From a virus: DNA of 38,041 nucleotides. Made by a program: the position numbers and the translations under genes. Where the stretch lies: positions 1-38,041 of the IMG/VR virus record IMGVR_UViG_3300020583_000024. One strand, given 5' to 3'. Shown here piece by piece: positions 21,733 through 29,400 of this stretch. Under the pieces are notes generated by a model. That model did no database searches and was not told the origin of the DNA. It worked only from the letters and a program-made list of their open reading frames with translations. Numbering within the stretch: the stretch's first letter is position 1; each line of letters opens with the position of its first letter.

Positions 21733-21956
21733 CGCTTGCCCCAGAGGTCCTTCTCCCAGGGCGCCAACGGGTGGCCCGGGGCGACGTGCGCGGCGTAGTA
21801 GCGGTCGACCGCTCCCCGACCCGCCGACGAGTCGAGCCAGACGAGGCCGCCGACGACGAGCAGCACGAGCAGCAAGAGCGTGCGCAGGAAGCCGCGCGCG
21901 AGCCGCGGCGAGAGGGCCGCGAGGATGAGGAACAGCAGCACGACGACGAGGATCAT
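21729..21956 (-). CDS. Small membrane protein, holin-like
   Basis: 75 residues. Two hydrophobic segments, about 1-15 (MILVVVLLFLILAAL) and 24-42 (FLRTLLLLVLLVVGGLVWL), are separated by SPRLARG. A polar C-terminus (YYAAHVAPGHPLAPWEKDLWGKR) follows. Size and topology fit a class II holin or another small phage membrane protein. Adjacency to an XhlA-like gene supports lysis, but no endolysin or spanin is seen in this window. Overlaps both neighbours by 4 bp. Confidence 0.62.
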   Translation of the reverse strand: MILVVVLLFLILAALSPRLARGFLRTLLLLVLLVVGGLVWLDSSAGRGAVDRYYAAHVAPGHPLAPWEKDLWGKR

Positions 21957-22198
21957 GATCCCCTCCGCAGCAGGACGGCGACGAGCGTGGTCACAACGCC
22001 GCCGAGCACGAGGTAGAGCAGGCGATCGGTCCAGGCGAAGCGCGTGTCGACGTACGTCCTGAAGGCGTCGAGCTTTTCGTCGACGGCCGCGAAGCGCGCG
22101 TCGACGTACTTCACGAGATCATCGACTTTCTGCTCGATCCGGCCGAGCGCCTGGCTGAAGGGGTCGATCTGGGGAGGCTGGTTCATCGGGGTACTCAT
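21953..22198 (-). CDS. XhlA-like holin-associated membrane protein
   Basis: 81 residues. The N-terminus is soluble. Then a coiled-coil region (about 18-58; LGRIEQKVDDLVKYVDARFAAVDEKLDAFRTYVDTRF) precedes a C-terminal transmembrane segment (LLYLVLGGVVTTLVAVLL) with a short RRGS tail. This layout matches the XhlA family, which pairs with holins in cell lysis. The start codon (22198) lies about 1-2 nt after the predicted transcription start of the divergent promoter, with no Shine-Dalgarno. The mRNA may therefore be leaderless. A second ATG (22186) is an alternative start. Confidence 0.68.
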   Translation of the reverse strand: MSTPMNQPPQIDPFSQALGRIEQKVDDLVKYVDARFAAVDEKLDAFRTYVDTRFAWTDRLLYLVLGGVVTTLVAVLLRRGS

Positions 22199-22205
22199 AG
22201 CGAGA

Positions 22206-22241
22206 GCTATACTTGACCTCCCCGGGGGAGGTCAATACCTA
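22206..22241. promoter_or_regulatory. Palindromic divergent promoter/operator
   Basis: Positions 22213-22235 form a perfect inverted repeat with 11-bp arms (TTGACCTCCCC / GGGGAGGTCAA) and one central base. Each end of the palindrome is itself a -35 box. On the plus strand TTGACC-17-TACCTA (22236-22241). On the minus strand TTGACC-17/18-TATAGC (22206-22211, or GTATAG at 22207-22212). A dimeric protein on the palindrome would cover both -35 elements and control the Mom/tail-fibre operon and the early plus-strand genes together. Confidence 0.65.
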
Positions 22242-22283
22242 CCCCCTTGCGTACCCCCTCAGGGACCGGGTAGGTAGGGGGTA
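22240..22283. repeat. Repeated 8-mer TACCCCCT downstream of the divergent promoter
   Basis: TACCCCCT occurs at 22240-22247 and 22252-22259, and inverted (AGGGGGTA) at 22276-22283. A second inverted pair, TACCTACCC (22236-22244) and GGGTAGGTA (22268-22276), interleaves with the first. The last copy includes the ribosome site and first base of the start codon of gene 22283. These may be operator sites, or in RNA (22252/22276) a hairpin hiding the ribosome site. Confidence 0.5.
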
Positions 22284-22537
22284 TGCCTGACATGGCCCCC
22301 AACGAGACCCCCCACACCTACCAGGTCGACGAGCCCGTCGCCCTCCACGCCTTCGGCTCCTGGTACGCCGGCCGCGTCCTCCGCGTCCTGAAGCTCCGCA
22401 TCGAGGTCGAGTACACGACCGGCGCCGGCGCCACGCACATCAAGACGGTGCGCCCGGACAGCGGCCTCGTCGCCCCCCTCGGCACCGTCACCCTCGGCAG
22501 CACCCGCAACCGCCGTTCACCGCACGCGTGGCGCTGA
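22283..22537 (+). CDS. Small SH3/Tudor-like hypothetical protein
   Basis: 84 residues from ATG 22283 (MPDMAPNE), with AGGGGG immediately upstream. Internal ATG 22292 is an alternative. The middle, VDEPVALHAFGSWYAGRVLRVLKLRIEVEYTTGAGATHIKTVRP, has the short alternating strands and W-Y-x-G-x-V turn of small SH3-like barrels. Similar proteins are common in GC-rich phages, without known function. It is the first gene to the right of the divergent promoter, so probably expressed early. Confidence 0.68.
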   Translation: MPDMAPNETPHTYQVDEPVALHAFGSWYAGRVLRVLKLRIEVEYTTGAGATHIKTVRPDSGLVAPLGTVTLGSTRNRRSPHAWR

Positions 22538-22624
22538 ACACCACCGACTCATCGCCAGCCGCCGATATCCCGAGGTAGATTGCCACCTTCTAGACGCCGC
22601 ACCCGCGCGTGCGCTACAAGGGGC

Positions 22625-22660
22625 GCGCGGACCGTCCCGCGCTGAGGCTTTTGCTTTCTT
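22625..22660 (+). terminator. Candidate rho-independent terminator
   Basis: GCGCGG-ACCGTC-CCGCGC (22625-22642) is a 6-bp GC stem followed, after six bases, by a T-rich tract (TTTTGCTTTCTT). It lies in the 173-bp gap after gene 22283-22537 and is one of the few T-tracts in the window. The T-run is interrupted and displaced, so termination may be partial. Confidence 0.42.
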
Positions 22661-22710
22661 CGGCGTGTCCGCTGTATCCGCCTGGCCGCTGACGAGGGGT
22701 TTCGACGAAG

Positions 22711-23031
22711 ATGAAGACGCAGGTGCTCCGTGAGGGTCGCCTCGGCGACCTGCAGAGCTACGCCGTGCTCATCCCGGCCGCGCCGCATGAACTGCTGCAG
22801 CGCGCGGTCCCCGACAACGGCACCGACTTCACGCTCGCCGAGCTGCACGAGGCGGTCGGCGGCTACATCGAGACCGTGCCCGTCGCGGGCTTCCCGCCGT
22901 CGCTGCTCCTGCTGATCGTCAACGAGGACGGCCACCGCCTCGGCCTGCTCCGGAACGAGTACGCGAGCAAGCTCGCCGGGCAGCTCATCGTCGGCACCGC
23001 CGTCCTGACGCCGCGGAAGTTCCTCCGATGA
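22711..23031 (+). CDS. DUF3846-like protein
   Basis: 106 residues. The pattern VGGYIETVPV ... LLIVNEDGHRLGLLRNEYASKLAG-x-x-IVGTAVL matches DUF3846: G-x-Y-E-x-V, V-NE-x-G, N-x-x-AS, I-x-G-x-x-V. DUF3846 is a small domain of unknown function widespread on phages, plasmids and transposons. No good ribosome site is visible beyond a GA-rich stretch before the ATG. The stop overlaps the next start (ATGA). It belongs to the plus-strand early-type cluster. Confidence 0.78.
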   Translation: MKTQVLREGRLGDLQSYAVLIPAAPHELLQRAVPDNGTDFTLAELHEAVGGYIETVPVAGFPPSLLLLIVNEDGHRLGLLRNEYASKLAGQLIVGTAVLTPRKFLR

Positions 23032-23300
23032 CAGGGCGCCGGCGCTGGGCCCGCTTCGCGCGTTCGGAACCCGAGCGCATGGGCGACGCCCTCAACCGGC
23101 TCGTGAACGGTCTGCTGCAGGACGCGCCCCCGGGCGAGGGCTGGTTCGTGCAGGGCTGGCTCGTCACGGTGGTGTTCCAGCGCGGCCAGGACGCGACCAC
23201 GCGCGTGGCGAAGCTCGGCACGTGCCAGGCAACCAGCTCGGACGCGCAGGACATCGCCGAGGCGGCGCTGCCGTTGGTGCAGCAGCGCGCCCGGCGCTAA
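23028..23300 (+). CDS. Hypothetical protein
   Basis: 90 residues, coupled to the DUF3846-like gene by an ATGA overlap. A basic N-terminus (MTGRRRWARFARSEPERMGDALNRLVNGLL) is followed by beta strands (EGWFVQGWLVTVVFQRG) and a C-terminal helix (SDAQDIAEAALPLVQQRARR). There is no recognised motif. GC-rich third positions and coupling support it as a real gene. Confidence 0.66.
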   Translation: MTGRRRWARFARSEPERMGDALNRLVNGLLQDAPPGEGWFVQGWLVTVVFQRGQDATTRVAKLGTCQATSSDAQDIAEAALPLVQQRARR

Positions 23301-23306
23301 ACCGGA

Positions 23307-24293
23307 ATGATCGAGGAGACCGTCATGCAGCCCGCGGGCGTCGAGCACTCGCGGCAGCTCCTGGAGGATGGGCCGATGGGCAAACGAAACAGCGGGCGCT
23401 ATCCCGCGCACCTACTCTGCCACCACTGTGGGACTGGCGTCAGCGCGCACGCCCGCAGCGTGACCGTCATGGACGGGAACGTGAAGCGCATCTACCACGA
23501 CGTGTGCGCCCGGAAAGCCCGCAAGCTAGAACGCCAACGCGAGCGGCGCGCCGGCGCGGAGATACGGCGGGTGCCACCGCCGCCCCCCGTCGACGCGCCG
23601 CCCCCACCCGACCCCCCGCCGCTGCCGCCCCTGGTCGCTGAGATGGCGCTCATACCGCCCGCCCCCACCGCCCCAGGGGTGCGGCCCGTCGACCCGGAGC
23701 GCCCCCTCCAACGCATCCCGACGGCGTGCCCCGCGTGCCACCTCGGTCGCACGAAGGTGTGGGTCCACGCGACGGAGGGCCCCTGGTACATCCGCGCCTG
23801 CGTCAGGGGGCACTGGTTTCTCCATCGGGGCACGTTCGGCACGCAGCTCCGCGTCGACGACGCGAAGCGCCTCGTCGCCTGGATGCGCGCCACCCGCCAC
23901 ACGCACGGGCCGCGGCCGTGTCCCCTCTGCGGCGTGGCGGTCGATCGCCCCGCGGTCGCCGACCACATCGTCGGCATCCATGCCATGCCGAAGGCGCGAA
24001 CGAAGCTCGTGCGTGCCGCGGCGGCCCCAGCCATCGCCGTGACGGGGAACGGCGAGCTGCTGGCTGAGGCCGTCGCGGCCGTCTCACGCACCGGCTTCAG
24101 CGCCGACCACCTAGAGAAGTTCGTAGAGAACGGCCGCGCGGCGCAAGCCGCCGTCGACGCGCGCACGCCGCCACCGGACCTCGACGATGCGCTTCTCAAC
24201 GCAGACGTTGCGCTGAAGACCCTCTGGTCGGCCATGCTCGCTGAGTTCCGACGGGAGATGGCCACGCTGCTTGACGCCCGCCTCCCCCGATAA
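23307..24293 (+). CDS. Multi-zinc-finger hypothetical protein
   Basis: 328 residues. The N-terminus carries a C-x2-C pair and later His/Cys (CHHCG ... HDVCARK). A Pro-rich linker (about 92-125) follows. A second zinc site, CPAC ... CVRGHW (about 140-170), is of zinc-ribbon type. A third, CPLCGVAVDRPAVADHIVGIHAM (about 205-228), looks like a C2H2 finger. The C-terminus is helical. The protein therefore has several nucleic-acid-binding modules, but the family is not recognised. ATG 23307 is taken because the codons before the next ATG (23376, with GGAGG) have full coding character. The later start is possible. Confidence 0.68.
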   Translation: MIEETVMQPAGVEHSRQLLEDGPMGKRNSGRYPAHLLCHHCGTGVSAHARSVTVMDGNVKRIYHDVCARKARKLERQRERRAGAEIRRVPPPPPVDAPPPPDPPPLPPLVAEMALIPPAPTAPGVRPVDPERPLQRIPTACPACHLGRTKVWVHATEGPWYIRACVRGHWFLHRGTFGTQLRVDDAKRLVAWMRATRHTHGPRPCPLCGVAVDRPAVADHIVGIHAMPKARTKLVRAAAAPAIAVTGNGELLAEAVAAVSRTGFSADHLEKFVENGRAAQAAVDARTPPPDLDDALLNADVALKTLWSAMLAEFRREMATLLDARLPR

Positions 24294-24321
24294 GCGATGG
24301 CCGCCGACTAGGAGGCCCCCG

Positions 24322-24747
24322 ATGAAGCGCACCCGCGTCCGGCCGACGCGCACCATCCACGTCCCGCGTCCGTGCGACCAGTGCCCCTTCCGCCGCGTGG
24401 GCGGCGTGCGGTTGCGCGCGACGCGCATCACGGAAATCGCCCGCGCCGTGCTCGGGCCCGCCGGCGGGTCGTTCACCTGCCACAAGACGACGGGCTTCCT
24501 CGGGCCGGTGCGCCCGAAGTACAAGGATCAGCAGTGCGCCGGCGCGTTCATCTTCGCCGAGAAGCACGACGCGCCGACGCAGCTCATGCGAATCGCCGAG
24601 CGCCTCGGGCTCTACAACGCCGCGGCGCTCATGACGCCCACCAACGTCGCCGCCATCTTCGACACCGTGGACGAGATGCGCGCGACGGCGCTCGACCGAG
24701 GCGAGCGCCGCCCCAAGCGGGCGCGGCCGGCCGTCCCTGTACCATGA
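24322..24747 (+). CDS. DUF6283-like cysteine-rich protein
   Basis: 141 residues from ATG 24322, with an excellent GGAGG site. It contains CDQCPFRR near the start, then FTCHKTT, then QQCAGAFIFAEK. This C-x2-CP-[FW]-R ... F-x-CH-x-T ... C-AG pattern is one I associate with DUF6283, a presumed zinc- or cluster-binding family of phages and actinobacteria. It continues with LMRIAERLGLYN and a basic end. Function is unknown. The stop overlaps the next start (ATGA). Confidence 0.78.
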   Translation: MKRTRVRPTRTIHVPRPCDQCPFRRVGGVRLRATRITEIARAVLGPAGGSFTCHKTTGFLGPVRPKYKDQQCAGAFIFAEKHDAPTQLMRIAERLGLYNAAALMTPTNVAAIFDTVDEMRATALDRGERRPKRARPAVPVP

Positions 24748-25019
24748 TGCCCCGCCTCGTCCTCGTCCTGGCCGCCGTGCTGTCGTTCGAGCCCCGCTTC
24801 CCGACCGCGCCCGACCCGGGCTCGTGGGCGAATCCCTACGTCGCCGTCGACCGGCGCACCGGCCGCGAAGTCGAACTGAAGCCGCGCCTGCCGGATATCG
24901 GCGCCAGCTCGCCCGAGCCGGGCGAGCCCTTCGCGCCGGGCTCGATCGAGAACCCCTGGCAGGTCGGTCCTGACGACGCCCGCGAAGGGGATCAGCCGAG
25001 TTCGCAGACGATCAGATAG
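24744..25019 (+). CDS. Small protein with putative signal peptide
   Basis: 91 residues from ATG 24744. A short hydrophobic N-terminus (MMPRLVLVLAAVLSFEPRFP) could act as a signal peptide or membrane anchor. The rest is Pro- and charge-rich (DPGSWANPYVAVDRRTGREVELKPRLPDIG) and probably extended. There is no lipobox cysteine, so it is not an obvious spanin. It is the last gene of the plus-strand group and its final 28 bp overlap the convergent fibre gene 24992-26212. Confidence 0.6.
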   Translation: MMPRLVLVLAAVLSFEPRFPTAPDPGSWANPYVAVDRRTGREVELKPRLPDIGASSPEPGEPFAPGSIENPWQVGPDDAREGDQPSSQTIR

Positions 25020-26212
25020 CCAGATTGGATGGTGTTGTTCCCCAGCGGGGTGCCGGAGAGGGTGGCGGAGATCGCGGCCCGGTGGCTTGCTGCTGAGAGG
25101 GCGTTGACGTTGAAGGCGAAGGCGGTGCTGATGGTGATCGGGGACACCGCGAAGACGCTCACGCCCCCGCTCGCGCTTGCCGAGGCGCTGGAGATCGTAT
25201 TGACGCAGATGGGAAACCCATCGGCGTGGCCCGCCGTGCCGTCGAGCCGCATGGTGCTGGCGAGGCTAGGGCCGGGCGCGATGTCCGTGTAGCCCATGAT
25301 CCCGTGCAGCACGCCGAGGAGGAGGACACGGCCGCCCCGGGAGGTCCAGGTCGCCTCGATGCAGAGCAGTTCCACCCCGACCGAGAGCGAGACCTGGTTA
25401 GGGAGCGGGGTCACGCTGAGTGCCTGGACGGTGGCTCCGAGGGCGAGCTGGGCGAGGCCGACCGAGCGCGCGGCGAGCACCAAGGCGCCATTGAGACTCC
25501 CGGCCGCGATCTTGTCGCCCGTGATGGTCGCCGGCGCGATCAGGCTATCGACGAGGCTGCCGTCGGCAATCTGCGCGGCCGTGAGCGACTTCGGGACGTG
25601 GTGCGCCGCGGTGATCTGGCCCGCGGGGATCGCCGCCGAGAGTACCGAGCCGGCCGCGATCGCCGGCGTCGTCACGGCCCCCGGGGCGAGCTTCGACGCC
25701 GTCACGGCGGCGTCGAGAATGTCGGCCGTCGCGACCGCGACACTCGACTGGCGGACCAGCGAGTGGTCGAGCGCGTTCAGCGCCGGGCTGAGCGCCGGCG
25801 TCGTGAGCACGAGCGTGGTCGCCCCGGGCCCGGCGTTGTAGGTGACCGTACTGAGGGTGACGACCACCTGCGCGGCGCCCAGCGTCACGCGGAGCCGCGC
25901 GCCGGGGCGGTAGACGCCGGTCTGGTCGCCGGGCAGCGTGAAGCTCGACGCGTTCACGTACGTCGGCGTGGCCGCCTCGCGCACCCATTCCGCCGGCGGC
26001 GCGAGCGCGCCGCCGGGCAACGTGATGCCCCCGACGGTGGTTTCGAGCGCCGTCGCCCGGCCCTCGATCGACGTGAAGCCGGTGCCGATGCGCTGCAGGC
26101 TGTCGTAGAGCACCGTCGGGTTGACGTTCCACGCGAGCACATTCGGGATTTCCTGGTCGATGAAGGCGCGGACCTGCTGCGCCAGCACGTCGAGATCAGA
26201 CTCGGTGCTCAT
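24992..26212 (-). CDS. Tail fibre / virion structural protein
   Basis: 406 residues. A helical start (LAQQVRAFIDQEIPNVLAWNVNPTVLYDSLQRIG) could attach to the baseplate. Long repeats of short hydrophobic motifs follow (AAVTASKLAPGAVTTPAIAAGSV, ITAAHHVPKSLTAAQIADGS, ATITGDKIAAGSL). These form the beta-helical ladder seen in many fibre shafts. A Ser/Ala-rich beta C-terminal head (about 290-406) may bind receptor. It is the last gene of the baseplate operon and overlaps the upstream gene by ATGA. Its specific role is inferred. Confidence 0.72.
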   Translation of the reverse strand: MSTESDLDVLAQQVRAFIDQEIPNVLAWNVNPTVLYDSLQRIGTGFTSIEGRATALETTVGGITLPGGALAPPAEWVREAATPTYVNASSFTLPGDQTGVYRPGARLRVTLGAAQVVVTLSTVTYNAGPGATTLVLTTPALSPALNALDHSLVRQSSVAVATADILDAAVTASKLAPGAVTTPAIAAGSVLSAAIPAGQITAAHHVPKSLTAAQIADGSLVDSLIAPATITGDKIAAGSLNGALVLAARSVGLAQLALGATVQALSVTPLPNQVSLSVGVELLCIEATWTSRGGRVLLLGVLHGIMGYTDIAPGPSLASTMRLDGTAGHADGFPICVNTISSASASASGGVSVFAVSPITISTAFAFNVNALSAASHRAAISATLSGTPLGNNTIQSGYLIVCELG

Positions 26213-26445
26213 GGTGTCTCCTCGGGGGGCGCGGGCGCCCCGGACCCATTCATCGCCTCGGGCGCGGGCCCCGGCGTGGCCGCCGCGAGCAGCTCCTCGA
26301 CGAGCCCGAGCGCCCCGCGGAGCCGTTCGATCTGCGCCTTGGCGGCGGCGGCCGCCGCGCGGGCATCGTAGAGCCGCGCGATGGCGCGCGCCTCTTCGGT
26401 CTGCAGCGCCGCGCGCCGCCCGCTGAGTGCCTCGCGGAACGTCAT
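26209..26445 (-). CDS. Small coiled-coil protein between baseplate and fibre genes
   Basis: 78 residues from ATG 26445, overlapping the stop of the large DUF4815-like gene. It is almost wholly helical (FREALSGRRAALQTEEARAIARLYDARAAAAAAKAQIERLRGALGLVEELL), then a Pro-rich tail. The position between two structural genes suggests an assembly or connector role. There is no known family. Its frame extends upstream, but that stretch reads through the preceding gene. Confidence 0.64.
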   Translation of the reverse strand: MTFREALSGRRAALQTEEARAIARLYDARAAAAAAKAQIERLRGALGLVEELLAAATPGPAPEAMNGSGAPAPPEETP

Positions 26446-29400
26446 GGCATGGCGTAGCTGTAGAGGCGCTTCGCGACCGGAGGCGCCGCGAGATTCGTCG
26501 CTGCCAGGTCGACCCGGAGCCGGAGCTGCGCCGGCGTCAGGCTCGTCAGGCCGGTGACGAGCCACGAGTAGCTCGTGAGCCCGTCGGCGGCGACGCCGGC
26601 GGGGGTGAGCGTCGCTTGTCTCCATGTGCCTCCGTTGTTCGTCGACACCCACATGGTGGCCGTGGCGCCGACCGGCAGCGCCAGGTCGATCTGGCCGCCC
26701 ACTTCCGTCGCCGCGCCACTGGTCTGCTTCGCGAGCGACACGTAGTGGCCGCTCGGGAGATTCGATTGCACCAGGAGCGACGGGTTCATCTGCGCGATCG
26801 CCGGCGACGCGTACGGGTCGGTACTCCAAAGCACGGCGCGGATTTGCACACTGCCGGCGACCTGCGGCAGCGGCGTCAGCGTGAAGGCATCGAAGGCCGT
26901 CCACGTGGAGCCGTCGAGCGAATACTGCCAGGTGATGCCGCACGCGTCGGGCGCCACCTGGTCGACGGTGAGGAAGATTGCCGTGGCGTTCGGCGCCACG
27001 ACGGGCGCGTAGTACACGTAGGCCGTGAGCGCCGTCATGGCGGCGACGTAGAGCTGGCAGCGGAGGTCCCAGTCCTGGTGCAGCGTCCAGTCGTCGTTGT
27101 TGGAGCTGTCCATGAAGATGCCGCTGTCGATCTGCTGACTCGTGATGAAGCCGCCGGCGGAGCGGTCGGGGCCGCCGAGCTGCGAGACGTAGATGTGGTA
27201 GAGGTTCGAGGCGCTCCGCAGCACGACGGAGCGGAACGTGTTGGCGGGCGTGTAGACCGGGTCCGGAAAGACCACGGTCTGGTTCGCCTGCCACGTCCAC
27301 GGGTCGCGTGACACGGTGGCGAGCACGTCGCTCGTCGGCGACGACGCATCGCCCGACTCGTCCGTCGCGCGCAGCTCGCAGATGAGCGGAGGCGATGACG
27401 GGTCGAGCGGCGGCGTCGCCGCGATCGGGACGACGACCTGCGAGAACATGCGCCCGCTCGGGAAGATGAAGCTCTGCGCCACCGGGTCGTTCTGCACGAG
27501 TGAGACGACCGACTCGGTGGTCGTTTCGCGGATGATGCCGACCGACGTATAGAGCGCCGTCGCGCGCACCGTGTAGCCCGCCGGGTAGGGGGCACCGGGC
27601 ACGCCCTGGTCGCCCCAGAGGGCCACCGTGGTGGTGCCCGAGGGGACCTGCCCGGGGATCGTCACCGCGATGGTCGCGCTGCCCCCGAGCGTGCTCGGGC
27701 CGGCGAGCGTGGCCGTCACGGTGTAGGCGTCGACCTGCGTCATCGCGGGATCGTTCGCCGTGATCGGGCAGTCTTTACCGTCGATCTGCACGCGGAGGTG
27801 CTCGCCGGGGACCAGGTGGTCGGCAGCGAGCGTGATGGGAATCTGGCGCATGTAGAGCGCGGCCACGTTCACGACCTGCGTGTAGTTCGTGGTGAACGCC
27901 CCGACGATGCGCCACGACTTGTGCCGGCCGTTCTCGACGATCCGCGACGACGTGCTCGACTGGTTAGTGGTGTCGACCCAGAAGTCGCGATCGGGGGTGA
28001 GCTGCAGGAAGGGCGGCTCGGGGCGGAAGTCCGCGTAGGGATTCACCGGATAGTCGGTGCTCCACTTCGGCGCGTCGACGGCGAGTTCATGGACGTAGGG
28101 CAGCATCCAGAAGGCGGCGGTGGCCTGCGCCGGCGTCAAGCCGCCGGGGACCGCCGTGGGGAGCAGCGGCGCGATGATTTGCGTGTAGGGCAGCGTCAGG
28201 AGCTGCGCGTCGGTGTCGATCGTGGCGTTAAAGGTGATGCCGCCGGTGTTGAAGTTCTGGTCGGCGACGGTCAGGTCCGCGAACGCGTCGCTGAGCACGT
28301 CGAGGAGATTCGCGCTCGTCTTCGCCTGCGCCTGCGCGAACAGCTCGATCCGTGCCATGTCGATCAGGAGCTGCCGGACCGCATCGCGGAGCGCGCACAG
28401 CTCTTCCATGGGCATCGCGTCGTTGTTGTACGCGGTGACGGTCACCTGGCTCGTCCCCGGCGCCACGGCGACGGTGCAGTAGGGCAAGCAGTACATCGGG
28501 AGCACGGGGAGCACGGCGCTGAGCTGCGGGATGCCGCGGATGATGATGATCTCCCCCGTCGGCCGGATGGCGACGCCGTCGGTCCGCCAGAGGAAGTAGG
28601 AGTAGTTCACCTGGAACACGCTGCCGTTCACCGGCTGGTCGCCACTCGGCGCCGAGAAATCGACCGCGCCGCCGGTCAGCACGTAGTCGGTGCCGGGCAC
28701 CATCGTCTTGTTGTATTGATAGTCGACGGTATAGGTCTGGCCCGCGGCGGGGCCGTGGCCCGCGACCCACTGGATATCGTTCCCGCTGACCGTGTAGTCG
28801 GTGCCCTGCACGTACGTCGTGGCCCCCTGCTTCACGTCCTGCACCACCACGACGGGCGTCTTCGAGAGCGCGTCGAGCGCCGTGTTGCCGCGCGTGACCG
28901 ACTCGGCGCTCACCTGCACGTAGCCGTAGACGGCGAGAATGGTCGAGATCGGGTAGCCCTGCGGGGCCGACGCGCTCGGCAGCGCCTGGTTCAGCGTGTA
29001 GAGCATCGTCGGCGTCGTGAACGTGTGCGGCTCGGCGAGCACGGTGCCCGTGTCCGTTGCCTGGTCGATCTCGATGTCTTGCGGCACCGTCGACTGGAAC
29101 TCGACGCCCTGGATCGACGCGTAGACGGGCGGCAGGGTGAGCCGCACGAGCCCGGGGCCACTCGGCGGATTCGTCGACGGGTAGGCGCGCGGTGTCCCCG
29201 TCGGCGGCTCGGCCACGAAGCTCCCATGCGCGGCGTACGTCCGGCGCGCGAGCAGGCCCTGCAGGAGCGTCGACTGCGGCACGTTGACCAGCCGGGCGGC
29301 TTCCAGGGCGCCGGTCGTTTTCCCGATGTCGATCCGGAGCGGCAACGGGATGACCTGCGTCACCAGGTCGGTCGCGCGATCCCACTGGTAGAGCGCGATC

